Below, piece after piece: positions 49,271 to 56,431 of a stretch of DNA of 64,000 nt (position 1 is its first letter; the number at the start of each line of letters is the position of its first letter). The notes below the pieces were generated by a model. It saw nothing but the letters and a program-made list of their open reading frames with translations, had not been told where the DNA came from and searched no databases. The stretch is from Oscillospiraceae bacterium (GTDB lineage: Bacteria; Bacillota; Clostridia; Oscillospirales; Acutalibacteraceae). Where the stretch lies: NCBI GenBank assembly GCA_009785335.1, contig WQWM01000002.1:62001-126000 (forward strand), read 5' to 3'. The translations under genes were made by a program, and so were the position numbers.

Positions 49271-49330
49271 ATTATACAGGAAAAAGGTGGGTTTGTCAAG
49301 CTTGACAAAGCAAAGCGCAAGTGGTATACT
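49271..49330. promoter_or_regulatory. back-to-back divergent promoters sharing an 18-bp palindrome
   Basis: TTTGTCAAGCTTGACAAA (49292–49309) is a perfect palindrome that contains both -35 boxes. Leftward: TTGACA (49294–49299), 17 bases, TATAAT (49271–49276). Rightward: TTGACA (49302–49307), 17 bases, TATACT (49325–49330). A protein bound to the palindrome would block both. Confidence 0.85.
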
Positions 49331-49358
49331 GGAAATAACAATTTAAAGGAGAAATGAT

Positions 49359-50351
49359 ATGAAAAACAAGTTGCCATTCACTGTGCCGTTCAGCGGCATG
49401 GACGCTGCCATGACCTTCGTCAATAGCTTTGCCTCGGCGTATATGTTCCTAGAGCGCAAGCCGCAGCTCGCCTGCCGAACCCAAAGCTGCGATTCCTGCT
49501 TGAAATGCTTTAGCGAAGGGCAGGCGTTCTTTCTATTCGACACCATGTGCGGACGCTCGGCTCTGCGCCGTCGCTACGATGGCCAGCCCACCGATATGCA
49601 CAACATGATCAACGAGTCGACAGATTTCCCCGATGGTGGAACAGAAAACAACATTGAGTTTCTTTTTGGCTTTGCGGGTTATGATTATCGCAACGTGACG
49701 GAGAATTTTCTGGCCGAGATCGCCGCTTCCATCGACGCTAGCAAGCCTGTGTTGGCCAAGGCAAAGGGCAAGTTCCGCGTGATTATTGGCTATGATGCCA
49801 AAAAGTTGCTGGAGCCAAACTATAAACATGCAGGTGACCCACCCAAAAAGCCGCTGAAACTTGATGAAATTGACGCACTATATCTTTTTGGCGAAAAAAT
49901 TGCGCCGCGCTACACCGTGAAAGACGGCCTTGCGCGCATTGTGCAGGTGATGGAATATAACGCCCGCGAAAAGCTGTGGGATGGTTATATCGAAAAAATG
50001 GGCAAACACCATGAAGATGCACTGATCGATGTTAGTATTGACGAGAAAAAGACTCGCATGAAAAGCGTTGAACAGGGCATGTGGGCAACGTTCAATAGCC
50101 ACAATTTTACAGCAGGGTTTAACTCGCCGCAATGCAAGCACTTAGCACCGTGCCAGCAAATCGGCGCGATTTACGATCACACGCACGACCTTTGCTGGGC
50201 ATTGATTGGCTTTGAAGAATGTGCGCAATGGGATGGGCATGCAGCCTATCACTTTGGTACAATGGTGGAGCTAGTTTTGCAGCAGATTAAGCGCAACGAT
50301 GAACTGGTGTTGGCTGCGGTGAAACAGGCGTTGGGACAACACTGCGCATAA
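49359..50351 (+). CDS. peptidase-like-fold protein of unknown function, related to domain 3 of the 969-residue protein
   Basis: 330 residues; AAAGGAG precedes the ATG. Segments align by eye with domain 3 of the protein at 17409 (EIAASIDASKPVLAKAKG beside IKASIDKGIPVLAWG; RVIIGYDAKKL beside IGGYDGDTL; ALYLFGEKIAP beside GLFFVGEPIEK) and with the C-terminal part of the product at 50413. Cys-rich near the N-terminus (TQSCDSCLKC) and later (SPQCKHLAPC). No signal or membrane segment. I call it a member of this clostridial C39/BtrH-like family; the function is unknown. It is followed after 61 bases by the AraC fusion, so the two form a pair. Confidence 0.72.
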   Translation: MKNKLPFTVPFSGMDAAMTFVNSFASAYMFLERKPQLACRTQSCDSCLKCFSEGQAFFLFDTMCGRSALRRRYDGQPTDMHNMINESTDFPDGGTENNIEFLFGFAGYDYRNVTENFLAEIAASIDASKPVLAKAKGKFRVIIGYDAKKLLEPNYKHAGDPPKKPLKLDEIDALYLFGEKIAPRYTVKDGLARIVQVMEYNAREKLWDGYIEKMGKHHEDALIDVSIDEKKTRMKSVEQGMWATFNSHNFTAGFNSPQCKHLAPCQQIGAIYDHTHDLCWALIGFEECAQWDGHAAYHFGTMVELVLQQIKRNDELVLAAVKQALGQHCA

Positions 50352-50412
50352 AATGACATGACTTTTTCGCCGCCATGGTGTAAAATAAACCCCACAGGGG
50401 AGGGGAATTGCC

Positions 50413-51837
50413 TTGCATTGGATTGAAAGCATTACGAAAGCGGTGCACTTTGTTGAAAACAACCTCACGCAGGACGTCGGCGTGGAGGACGTGGCAGACG
50501 AGGTGTTTGCTTCGGTTGCGCATTTTCAGCGGATTTTTCATCTTGTGACGGGTTACACGCTGGGCGACTACTTGCGCAATCGGCGGTTGAGCGAAGCCGC
50601 GCGGGATATTCTGCACGAGCAAAAGCTCATTGATGTTGCGTTCAAGTATCAGTATGACACGCAGGAGGGTTTTTCCAAGGCCTTCACGCGATTTCATGGG
50701 GTTACGCCAACGCAGCTGCGCAATGACCGAAACGGTGCGAAGTATTTTCATCCCTTGAAAATCAATGTTACGATTCAAGGAGGATTCAACATGGCGCGCA
50801 AACTGATTGACCACTTACCCATCCACCAGCTCATTCACAACGACCAAGGGCAAAACTATGTCTTCAACGGCTGCATGCAATTTCTGATGGAATGCTTGGG
50901 CGAAAACGAAGCATATGATTATTGGTTCTTTTCAGCAGTTTCGGGTGATGATTTTGTGCAGGTGTTTAGCACCGACAAAACAAAATATCTGACATGTTTT
51001 TCACAGGCAAAGTTTGATGAGACGCTGCTAAGGCGTTGTTTTGATGCAGTTGGCTATGAGTTTAGCATGATAAGTGCAGAAGAATGGAGAAAAGACAACA
51101 AAACTTGCAGCGAAAAAATCAAAGCCAATATTGACAAAGGCATCCCTGTTATCGGGCATGGTTTTGTGTATGAAACGAAAGAGGATTTTGGCAAATGGCT
51201 GAGCGGCAAGCCTTCGTGCGGGGATATTTCGTGCATCGTGGGCTATGAAGGTGACACGTTTTTTGCACTGCCAGACACCGCAACGCATTTGATTCCCTTT
51301 CAACTGAACGACGACTTGCCTTTTGTTGCGTTTGCTTTTGTTGAGGACAAGAAAACCGCGCCGTCAATTGCGCAGGCCTATAGACAAGTGTTGCTTGCTG
51401 CGCCGCAATTGATGAAAACACCGTTGGTCAACGGTGTGCATTTCGGCAATGACGCGTATGAACAATGGGCACAGGCGGTGGAAAATGGTTTTTATCGCGT
51501 AACACGGGAAGAATGGGAAAGTATCACAGCCTTCGGATGGTGGTATTACATGACTTATGTGTGCGTGAACTCATCCAACATTCACGCCAATAGGCATTTT
51601 ATTCTTGACCGCGCGTTGCAATTTAATCCAGAACTGGCAGACATCGTGCGTGCGCTCAAGCGGGAATATGAAACATTGCGCAAGCTTGAAGAAAAGCTTG
51701 AAAAAGTGAACGGCGGTTTCAGCGTCACCTATGATGTGCTGCAAGATGCGAAACAATGCAAGAAAATCGCCGCTGTGCTGCGGCAATTTGCGGAAGTGTA
51801 TACGCGGATATGTGAGATTATCGCTAGCGGGGGATGA
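50413..51837 (+). CDS. AraC-family HTH fused to a peptidase-like sensory domain
   Basis: 474 residues starting with TTG behind GGGGAGGGG. Residues 1–105 are an AraC DNA-binding domain (DVGVEDVADEVFASVAHFQR, LGDYLRNRRLSEAA, DTQEGFSKAFTRFHGVTPTQ). From about residue 120 it has the same fold as the neighbouring product and as domains 1 and 3 of the 969-residue protein (FNGCMQFLMECLG, IKANIDKGIPVIGHG, KVNGGFSVTYDV, KKIAAVLRQFAEVYTRI). It is probably a one-component regulator in which this domain binds a ligand. Its targets may include the gene just upstream. Confidence 0.8.
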   Translation: MHWIESITKAVHFVENNLTQDVGVEDVADEVFASVAHFQRIFHLVTGYTLGDYLRNRRLSEAARDILHEQKLIDVAFKYQYDTQEGFSKAFTRFHGVTPTQLRNDRNGAKYFHPLKINVTIQGGFNMARKLIDHLPIHQLIHNDQGQNYVFNGCMQFLMECLGENEAYDYWFFSAVSGDDFVQVFSTDKTKYLTCFSQAKFDETLLRRCFDAVGYEFSMISAEEWRKDNKTCSEKIKANIDKGIPVIGHGFVYETKEDFGKWLSGKPSCGDISCIVGYEGDTFFALPDTATHLIPFQLNDDLPFVAFAFVEDKKTAPSIAQAYRQVLLAAPQLMKTPLVNGVHFGNDAYEQWAQAVENGFYRVTREEWESITAFGWWYYMTYVCVNSSNIHANRHFILDRALQFNPELADIVRALKREYETLRKLEEKLEKVNGGFSVTYDVLQDAKQCKKIAAVLRQFAEVYTRICEIIASGG

Positions 51838-51900
51838 GCGGGATGAAGAACACGGGCGACATAGATCGCACGAACCTCTAGCACACGACATCAAGCAGCG

Positions 51901-52018
51901 CGGGCGGCATAATTGCCGCCCCTACATGCTGACACAAGCATCAGCAAAATCCTCGCTCCGCGAGCCTTCCTCACCCCTCGCGACTCGGGGAGCTCCTTCC
52001 TGAGGAAGGAGCTGAGGC
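51901..52018 (+). repeat. spacer with a TGTAGGGG-type hairpin and an AGCTCCTTCC hairpin
   Basis: CGGGCGGCATAATTGCCGCC then CCTACATG (51901–51928) and, from 51973, CACCCCTCGCGACTCGGGG with AGCTCCTTCCTGAGGAAGGA (51990–52009). Both families also occur at 44.8–45.1 kb. Together with A copy 6 they fill the 270-bp spacer. Confidence 0.7.
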
Positions 52019-52044
52019 TTGCTTCTTCAACTTCCATTAAAATT

Positions 52045-52096
52045 CCCTCGCGAAGCGGCTGAAGTTTTTTGCGCAACTTTTTTTCAAAAAAGTTGC
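52045..52096 (+). repeat. palindromic repeat family A, copy 6
   Basis: CCCTCGCGAAGCGGCTGAAG, T6, GC, then arms GCAACTTTTTT / AAAAAAGTTGC around TC (52073–52096). Changed stem positions are compensated. It lies 13 bases past the stop of spoVAE on the minus strand. Confidence 0.85.
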
Positions 52097-52109
52097 ACGC
52101 ATCTCTGCA

Positions 52110-52475
52110 TCACTTTTCGCGCGGCTTGGCCACCAGCGAAGCCAGCAACCCGCAGATGACCGCAAGGCCAGTGCCTGCGGCGGCGGCTGTGAACGGCCCA
52201 GTGAGGATGCCGACCCAGCCTTGTTCGTCGATGGCTTGACGGGTGCCTTCGATCATGGCGTGGCCGAAGCCCGAAAGCGGCACGGTTGCGCCTGCGCCGG
52301 CGAACTCCACCAGCGGGGCATAGAGCCCCAGTGCGCTGAGCAGTGCGCCAAGCACCACCAGCGACACAAGAATGCGCGCCATGCTGAACTTGGTGAAATT
52401 GAGCACCAGCTGCACAAACACGCAAATGGCACCGCCGATGAGGAACGCCCGTAAAATAGCAAATAAAATATTCAT
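52110..52475 (-). CDS. spoVAE: stage V sporulation protein AE (SpoVA family)
   Basis: 121 residues from the ATG at 52475. Three to four membrane helices (ILRAFLIGGAICVFVQLVLN, ILVSLVVLGALLSALGLY, GPFTAAAAGTGLAVICGLL) and the family core LVEFAGAGATVPLSGFGHAM are those of SpoVAE (SpoVAEb), a forespore inner-membrane protein involved in moving dipicolinic acid into the spore. Its presence implies an endospore-former. spoVAC and spoVAD, its usual neighbours, are not in this window. The ribosome site is weak. The ATG at 52475 faces the divergent DUF3267 gene only 24 bases away. Confidence 0.88.
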   Translation of the reverse strand: MNILFAILRAFLIGGAICVFVQLVLNFTKFSMARILVSLVVLGALLSALGLYAPLVEFAGAGATVPLSGFGHAMIEGTRQAIDEQGWVGILTGPFTAAAAGTGLAVICGLLASLVAKPREK

Positions 52476-52498
52476 GGAAATAGTATGAGGAAAAAAAC

Positions 52499-53086
52499 GT
52501 GAATTATGACACACTGCCCAGCGGTTATTCGCTTTATCGCAACATTGACCTGAACACCGATAAGGTGAAAACCTGGGTTCAGCTAGCGGCTTTTGCTGCG
52601 TTGTTGGTGATGGTGGTTCCTGCGGCCATTGTGATGCCGCCTTGGCGCACGCAGGCTTTCGTGCCCGTGAGCTGGTTGAGTGTGGCGTATCTGCTGCTGT
52701 TTGTGGCCATTAGTGTGTTCGGTTATTTGCTGCTGCATGAGCTAGTGCATGGAATTTGCTTTCGTGTGTTCGGTGGCGGCAAGGCGCGTTATGGTCAACA
52801 ATTGCCTAACTATCTTTATGCGGCAAGCGATCGCTACATTGCCAAGTCGAGCTATGTGCTCATCGGCCTTGCACCTCTTGTGGTGCTGACGATATTGTTC
52901 GGCATTGCTTGCATGTTTGTGCCGCCAAGCTGGTTTTGGATCCCTTATTTTGCGCTGGCGAGCAATGTGGCGGGCTGCGCAGGCGATGTTTATGTGTGCC
53001 TGTTTGTGCTGCCGCGTATGCCAAAAGATGCGCTTGTGCTGGATAGCGGCACGGCGATGCAAATTTTTTCACGGGAGGTAGCATGA
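52499..53086 (+). CDS. DUF3267 membrane metalloprotease-like protein
   Basis: 195 residues from a GTG at 52499 (GAGG nine bases upstream). The DUF3267 pattern is clear: a membrane helix pair, the zinc-peptidase-like motif LLHELVHGICF (about residues 80–90) in a helix, then further helices (SYVLIGLAPLVVLTILFGI, WIPYFALASNVAGCAGDVYV). HELVH fits HExxH, so it may be an intramembrane-type peptidase; the substrate is unknown. The stop overlaps the tyrA start by 4 bases. Confidence 0.82.
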   Translation: MNYDTLPSGYSLYRNIDLNTDKVKTWVQLAAFAALLVMVVPAAIVMPPWRTQAFVPVSWLSVAYLLLFVAISVFGYLLLHELVHGICFRVFGGGKARYGQQLPNYLYAASDRYIAKSSYVLIGLAPLVVLTILFGIACMFVPPSWFWIPYFALASNVAGCAGDVYVCLFVLPRMPKDALVLDSGTAMQIFSREVA

Positions 53087-53931
53087 TGAAATATACCGTT
53101 GGAATCGTCGGCCTAGGGCTGATGGGGGCTTCGCTCGCGCTTGCGCTGCGGGGTTTTCGCGATTGCACGCTGCTGGGGGCAGACAAAGATGAGCTAGTCT
53201 GCCGCCGCGCACAAGGCGCAGGCGTGGTGCACGAGGCCACACAAGACATCGCAAGCCTGTTTGAACGCAGTGATTTGCTGATCTTCTGCGTGTATGCGCG
53301 GCATATTTCTGCAATGTTGAACGAGCATGCAGGCAAGCTGAAACAGGGAGCCGTGCTCAGCGATATTTGCGGGGTGAAAGAGCCGCTTTATCGCGAGATT
53401 GTGCCCATGCTGCCCGCTCACGTGAGTTACATCGGCCTACACCCGATGGCCGGCAAAGAGCGCGATGGCTACGAAAACGCTGAGACTGGCTTGTATCGCA
53501 ATAGCGGGTTTATCATCACGCCCATGGAAAAATCCACGCCCGGAAGCGTGGAGCTGGCCAAGCAATTGGCCAGTTATATCGGTGCCACGCGGCTGCAAAT
53601 TGCGCCGCCCGCCGAACATGATGCCATCATTGCTTACACCAGCGACCTGATGCATGTGGCGGCGGTAGGCCTGTGTTTGCATGCACCCGCCGGTGCAGAG
53701 CCCGCCTACTGCGCTGGTGCGTTTCGCGATTGCACGCGCGTAGCCAATATCAACGCGGATGCCTGGGCGGATTTGCTCATCGACAATCGTCACAACACAG
53801 CTGATGCCCTTGAGACGTATATCGCGGACCTGCAGGCCATGTACGATGCCTTGCGGGGTGATAATCATGCCGCTTTGCGTGAGATGCTGCAGCGCGGTGG
53901 CGACAACAAGCGCGGTATGCTTTATCGGTAA
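53083..53931 (+). CDS. tyrA: prephenate dehydrogenase
   Basis: 282 residues. The NAD-binding motif is VGIVGLGLMGASLALALRG, followed by LLIFCVYARHI, SDICGVKEPLY, GLHPMAGKERDGYENA and HDAIIAYTSDLMHVAA, all typical of TyrA. It oxidises prephenate to 4-hydroxyphenylpyruvate for tyrosine synthesis. No ACT domain is attached. GGGAGG precedes the ATG. The gene overlaps the end of the convergent bioY by 10 bases. Confidence 0.93.
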   Translation: MMKYTVGIVGLGLMGASLALALRGFRDCTLLGADKDELVCRRAQGAGVVHEATQDIASLFERSDLLIFCVYARHISAMLNEHAGKLKQGAVLSDICGVKEPLYREIVPMLPAHVSYIGLHPMAGKERDGYENAETGLYRNSGFIITPMEKSTPGSVELAKQLASYIGATRLQIAPPAEHDAIIAYTSDLMHVAAVGLCLHAPAGAEPAYCAGAFRDCTRVANINADAWADLLIDNRHNTADALETYIADLQAMYDALRGDNHAALREMLQRGGDNKRGMLYR

Positions 53932-54452
53932 ACGGCGCGACGCACGGGTGGTGCAATCAAGAAAACGGCTACCATTTTTGCAACTTCTACCAGAAAAAAT
54001 GGTGCAATCACTGCCATGAACGCAGCTTGCAATGTAGTTGACATGATGAACCAAAACCATAGCATACCTGCTGTTAAGTTAATCATCACGCCTGTGCCCA
54101 GCCCAATGGCTAAGTGCGGGCGTTTGTTTTTTTGTGCCCCAAAACCTGCGCACAATGCCATGAGCGGAAACGACATGATGAAACCGCCTGTGGGGCCAAC
54201 AATAATATGTAGTCCGCCAGTCCAGTTTTGAAACACTGGCAGCCCCACAGCGCCCAGCGCGATGTATACCAGCACAGCCACCACGCCGTATTTTGGGCCG
54301 AGCAGCGCGCCGGTGAGTGCAATGGCGAAGGTTTGCAGCGTAAACGGCACGCCGCCGGGCAGCGGAATCGCAATTTGCGCACACACGATGGTAACTGCCG
54401 TCACCACCGCAATCAAGCAAATGTTGCGTACGAGTTGTTGTTGTTTTTGCAT
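53922..54452 (-). CDS. bioY: biotin transporter substrate-binding component BioY
   Basis: 176 residues with six predicted membrane helices. The family pattern VPFTLQTFAIALTGALLGP, GAVGLPVF and GPTGGFIMSFPL is that of BioY, which takes up biotin alone or as the S component of an ECF transporter. birA lies immediately upstream on the same strand, and its product uses the imported biotin. The promoter is in the 63-bp gap and holds a palindrome that may be the BirA site, so bioY is probably repressed when biotin is plentiful. Confidence 0.93.
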   Translation of the reverse strand: MQKQQQLVRNICLIAVVTAVTIVCAQIAIPLPGGVPFTLQTFAIALTGALLGPKYGVVAVLVYIALGAVGLPVFQNWTGGLHIIVGPTGGFIMSFPLMALCAGFGAQKNKRPHLAIGLGTGVMINLTAGMLWFWFIMSTTLQAAFMAVIAPFFLVEVAKMVAVFLIAPPVRRAVYR

Positions 54453-54465
54453 AAGTAAACTCCTC

Positions 54466-54504
54466 CTATACCACTAGTATAGCATAGGAGGATTGAAATG
54501 TCAA
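54466..54504 (-). promoter_or_regulatory. bioY promoter with an overlapping palindrome
   Basis: Minus strand: TTGACA (54499–54504), 17 bases, TATACT (54476–54481). The inverted repeat CTATAC TAGTG GTATAG (54466–54482, read on the minus strand) covers the -10 box and start site. It is a candidate operator for the N-terminal HTH of BirA. Confidence 0.7.
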
Positions 54505-54514
54505 CTATTATTTT

Positions 54515-55447
54515 TCACAGGGTGACAATTGAAACTTCGCCCGAATTCAGGGTGATGATTTCCCCGCTGGGGCGGCGCACCAGCAAGGCTGCATTTTCGT
54601 CAATGGCAATGGCTTTGCCCAAGATATCGAGCTCATCGCGCATGCGTACGGTTTCTCCGAGCGTGCTGAGGTGCAGCTCATAAGCTGCGAGAAGTTCACG
54701 TTGCGGCGGCGGCGTGAGCAAGTGGTTGACAATTTCGGCGATAATCGCATTGCGGGTGACGGTTGGCTCGCCATGCGGGAACAGGCAGGCAGCGTGCTCA
54801 TGTGGGGTTTGCGTGAAATTGATGCCGATGCCCACCACTATCCAGCTGATTTGCCCGGTCTCGAAGTCGGTGATGGCCTCGGTGAGAATGCCGCATAATT
54901 TTTTGTTGCCCAGCAAAACGTCGTTGACCCATTTGATCGTGGGCTGCAGGCCGCATAATTGCTCCACTGCCTGGCAAACTGCCACAGCAGCGTGAGCGGT
55001 GACCAGTGTGGGTACGCTGTAATTGGGCTGTAAAATCATGCTGAAGTAAATGCCGCCGGCAGGGGAAGCGAACGACCGGGTGTAGCGACCACGGCCGGCA
55101 GTTTGCTCGTTTGTGACGACAATGGTGCCATGCTGTGCGCCCGCCACGGCAAGCTGCTTGGCGGTTTGATTGGTGGACTCAAGGTTGCTGTGGATATGCA
55201 CATGACATGGCTGTGCCAAATGCGCGGCAATGCCCGCCACGCTGAGGATATCGCTTGCATTGGCTAGGCAATAGCCGCGATTTTGCACGGCGGTGATGCT
55301 GTGTCCCTCGCTTTGCAGCTGTTTGATGGCCTTCCATACGGCGTTGCGGCTCAGTTGCAACTGTGCCGCAATGGCTTGGCCGGAGAGATATTTGTCGCGT
55401 TGTTGCTCCAGCAGGGCAAGCACGCGGTGTTTGGTTGAATTATTCAT
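54515..55447 (-). CDS. birA: biotin–[acetyl-CoA-carboxylase] ligase with N-terminal repressor HTH
   Basis: 310 residues. The HTH (about 5–60: SGQAIAAQLQLSRNAVWKAI) is followed by the biotin ligase domain with ESTNQTAKQL, the ATP/biotin loop EQTAGRGRYTRSFASPAGG, KWVNDVLL and CGILTEA, and the C-terminal SH3-like domain (EIITLNSGEVSIV). It activates biotin and attaches it to carboxylase BCCP. The HTH makes it a Class II, repressor-type BirA, matching a regulated bioY next to it. Confidence 0.95.
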   Translation of the reverse strand: MNNSTKHRVLALLEQQRDKYLSGQAIAAQLQLSRNAVWKAIKQLQSEGHSITAVQNRGYCLANASDILSVAGIAAHLAQPCHVHIHSNLESTNQTAKQLAVAGAQHGTIVVTNEQTAGRGRYTRSFASPAGGIYFSMILQPNYSVPTLVTAHAAVAVCQAVEQLCGLQPTIKWVNDVLLGNKKLCGILTEAITDFETGQISWIVVGIGINFTQTPHEHAACLFPHGEPTVTRNAIIAEIVNHLLTPPPQRELLAAYELHLSTLGETVRMRDELDILGKAIAIDENAALLVRRPSGEIITLNSGEVSIVTL

Positions 55448-55517
55448 AACACTATTTTATCATGCTGCGAGTGAGATGTCAAGCTTGGAAGAAAATAGTG
55501 ATTTTTTCGAAAAGCAC

Positions 55518-55546
55518 TTGACAATCGAAAAAATGTGTGTTAAGAT
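55518..55546 (+). promoter_or_regulatory. toxin mRNA promoter of the type I toxin–antitoxin locus
   Basis: TTGACA (55518–55523), 17 bases, TAAGAT (55541–55546). The leader to the toxin ATG at 55624 is about 71 bases. Confidence 0.75.
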
Positions 55547-55623
55547 ATAGTTGGTGCTGCGTGCTGCGGCGTGGTTAATTTCCTCTGAACGTTGATATTT
55601 GTCAACGGGAGGGGGTGAGGTCT

Positions 55624-55698
55624 ATGGAATATTTGGTGATGCTTGTGCTGATTTTGTACATGCTTGCTGAGTTGAAAAAAGCCGATAAAAAGAACTAA
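55624..55698 (+). CDS. small membrane toxin of the holin-like/Fst family (type I toxin–antitoxin)
   Basis: 24 residues: one hydrophobic helix (MEYLVMLVLILYMLAE) and a charged end (LKKADKKN). A very strong GGGAGGGGGTGAGG stands before the ATG. Peptides of this shape, annotated as putative holin-like toxins, depolarise the membrane in Bacillota. The same spot is crossed by a convergent antisense transcript whose promoter and terminator are visible, the arrangement known for Fst and TxpA-type loci. The stop codon lies inside the shared terminator stem. This is a full small locus between birA and dnaA. Confidence 0.85.
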   Translation: MEYLVMLVLILYMLAELKKADKKN

Positions 55699-55778
55699 CC
55701 GCCTCCCACAGCAAAGGTAGCGGTTAGTTAGTCTTTAAAAGAGGAACGATCATGCCACAGCACCAACGCCCCCTTGAC
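55690..55778 (-). ncRNA. predicted antisense RNA (antitoxin) overlapping the toxin mRNA 3' end
   Basis: A promoter TTGACA–17–TATAAT on the minus strand (55808–55813 and 55785–55790) should start a transcript near 55778. It runs to a terminator at 55695–55727 with a TTCTTTTT tail on the minus strand. It would be about 90 nt, complementary to the toxin mRNA 3' end and to its last codons. The toxin leader also shares TTGGTGCTG and TTCCTCT with this RNA in the same sense, so the leader could pair with the 3' end of its own mRNA. Confidence 0.7.
55695..55727. terminator. bidirectional terminator shared by toxin mRNA and antisense RNA
   Basis: Perfect 8-bp stem CTAACCGC / GCGGTTAG around 17 bases; T-rich on both sides (TAGTCTTT forward, TTCTTTTT reverse). 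Confidence 0.8.
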
Positions 55779-55818
55779 ACTCTTATTATACCACAATAAC
55801 GAGGTGTTGTCAAGGGGG
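55769..55818. repeat. 11-bp inverted repeat around the antisense promoter
   Basis: CCCCCTTGACA (55769–55779) and TGTCAAGGGGG (55808–55818), perfect, 28 bases apart. The right arm holds the -35 box and the left arm the expected transcription start. Confidence 0.75.
55785..55813 (-). promoter_or_regulatory. antisense RNA promoter
   Basis: Minus strand TTGACA (55808–55813), 17 bases, TATAAT (55785–55790): full consensus, stronger than the toxin promoter. Confidence 0.85.
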
Positions 55819-55856
55819 ATTTTCACGCTTCGCGATAGTGTCAGGTGTATTCAAAA

Positions 55857-56339
55857 TTATTCCATCCACAAGCACAAGGGCAGGCCATGACCCACCCACA
55901 GCACTACCCCTTGCAGCGGCAAACTTTGCTCGGCGGTGAACAATTCTGCATAGTCCGCAAATGCATCAAGTTTGCACAACAGCCGCAAATTTTCGCTTGT
56001 TAGCCAAACGTAGCCGTCGGGGGTGTTGCTGCAGCTGCAGGGCGAAAATTCGCCTGCAATGCTGTAGAATTGTCCTGCGTGACGTGGCGGCCCGTGGTGC
56101 AATTGTCCACTTTTACGCAGCGTATGCAGCACACGCTGCAGCTGAGTGACCTCGTGTGTGTGCAGCTGCTGTTCGTTGTGCTGGTATTTTGTGTTTTCCT
56201 GCTTGGCTTTGTGGTGGATTTCGATGTTGCTGCGCTGGGTGGATTGCGTGATGCGCTTTTGCGCGGTAACACGCGATTGAGGCAACTGTTGATAAAGTTG
56301 CGCAATTTTTGGCTGCGCGCGATAAATAAAATACATCAT
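55857..56339 (-). CDS. hypothetical protein upstream of dnaA
   Basis: 160 residues. Gln/His-rich in the first half (QQLPQSRVTAQKRITQSTQR, ENTKYQHNEQQLHTHEVTQL) and more ordinary in the second (GYVWLTSENLRLLCKLDAFA, then DYAELFTAEQSLPLQGVVLW). I recognise no family. There is no convincing ribosome site before the ATG, and the other strand has a hydrophobic open frame in the same place. The composition of the C-terminal half and the single uninterrupted frame favour a real gene, but weakly. It is read away from dnaA. Confidence 0.45.
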   Translation of the reverse strand: MMYFIYRAQPKIAQLYQQLPQSRVTAQKRITQSTQRSNIEIHHKAKQENTKYQHNEQQLHTHEVTQLQRVLHTLRKSGQLHHGPPRHAGQFYSIAGEFSPCSCSNTPDGYVWLTSENLRLLCKLDAFADYAELFTAEQSLPLQGVVLWVGHGLPLCLWME

Positions 56340-56363
56340 AATTAAAAATATGCAAATTGCCTG

Positions 56364-56392
56364 TTGAAAATGTTGGCTACCTGTGATATAAT
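56364..56392 (+). promoter_or_regulatory. dnaA promoter
   Basis: TTGAAA (56364–56369), 17 bases, TATAAT (56387–56392); the ATG is at 56432. No clear cluster of DnaA boxes is visible on either side, only a one-mismatch TGTTGATAA at 56288. Confidence 0.75.
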
Positions 56393-56431
56393 AGACGGAC
56401 AGAAAAAAATAGGGGTAAAATTGGGGTAAGT

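Noticed and set aside
55774-55802. Forward TTGACA inside the antisense promoter region
   Set aside because: No -10 box at 16–18 bases; it is the left arm of the inverted repeat.
56070-56345. Plus-strand frame with a hydrophobic segment just before dnaA
   Set aside because: No ribosome site, overlaps the -35 side of the dnaA promoter region and the opposite strand gives a more ordinary protein. The choice between the two is weak.
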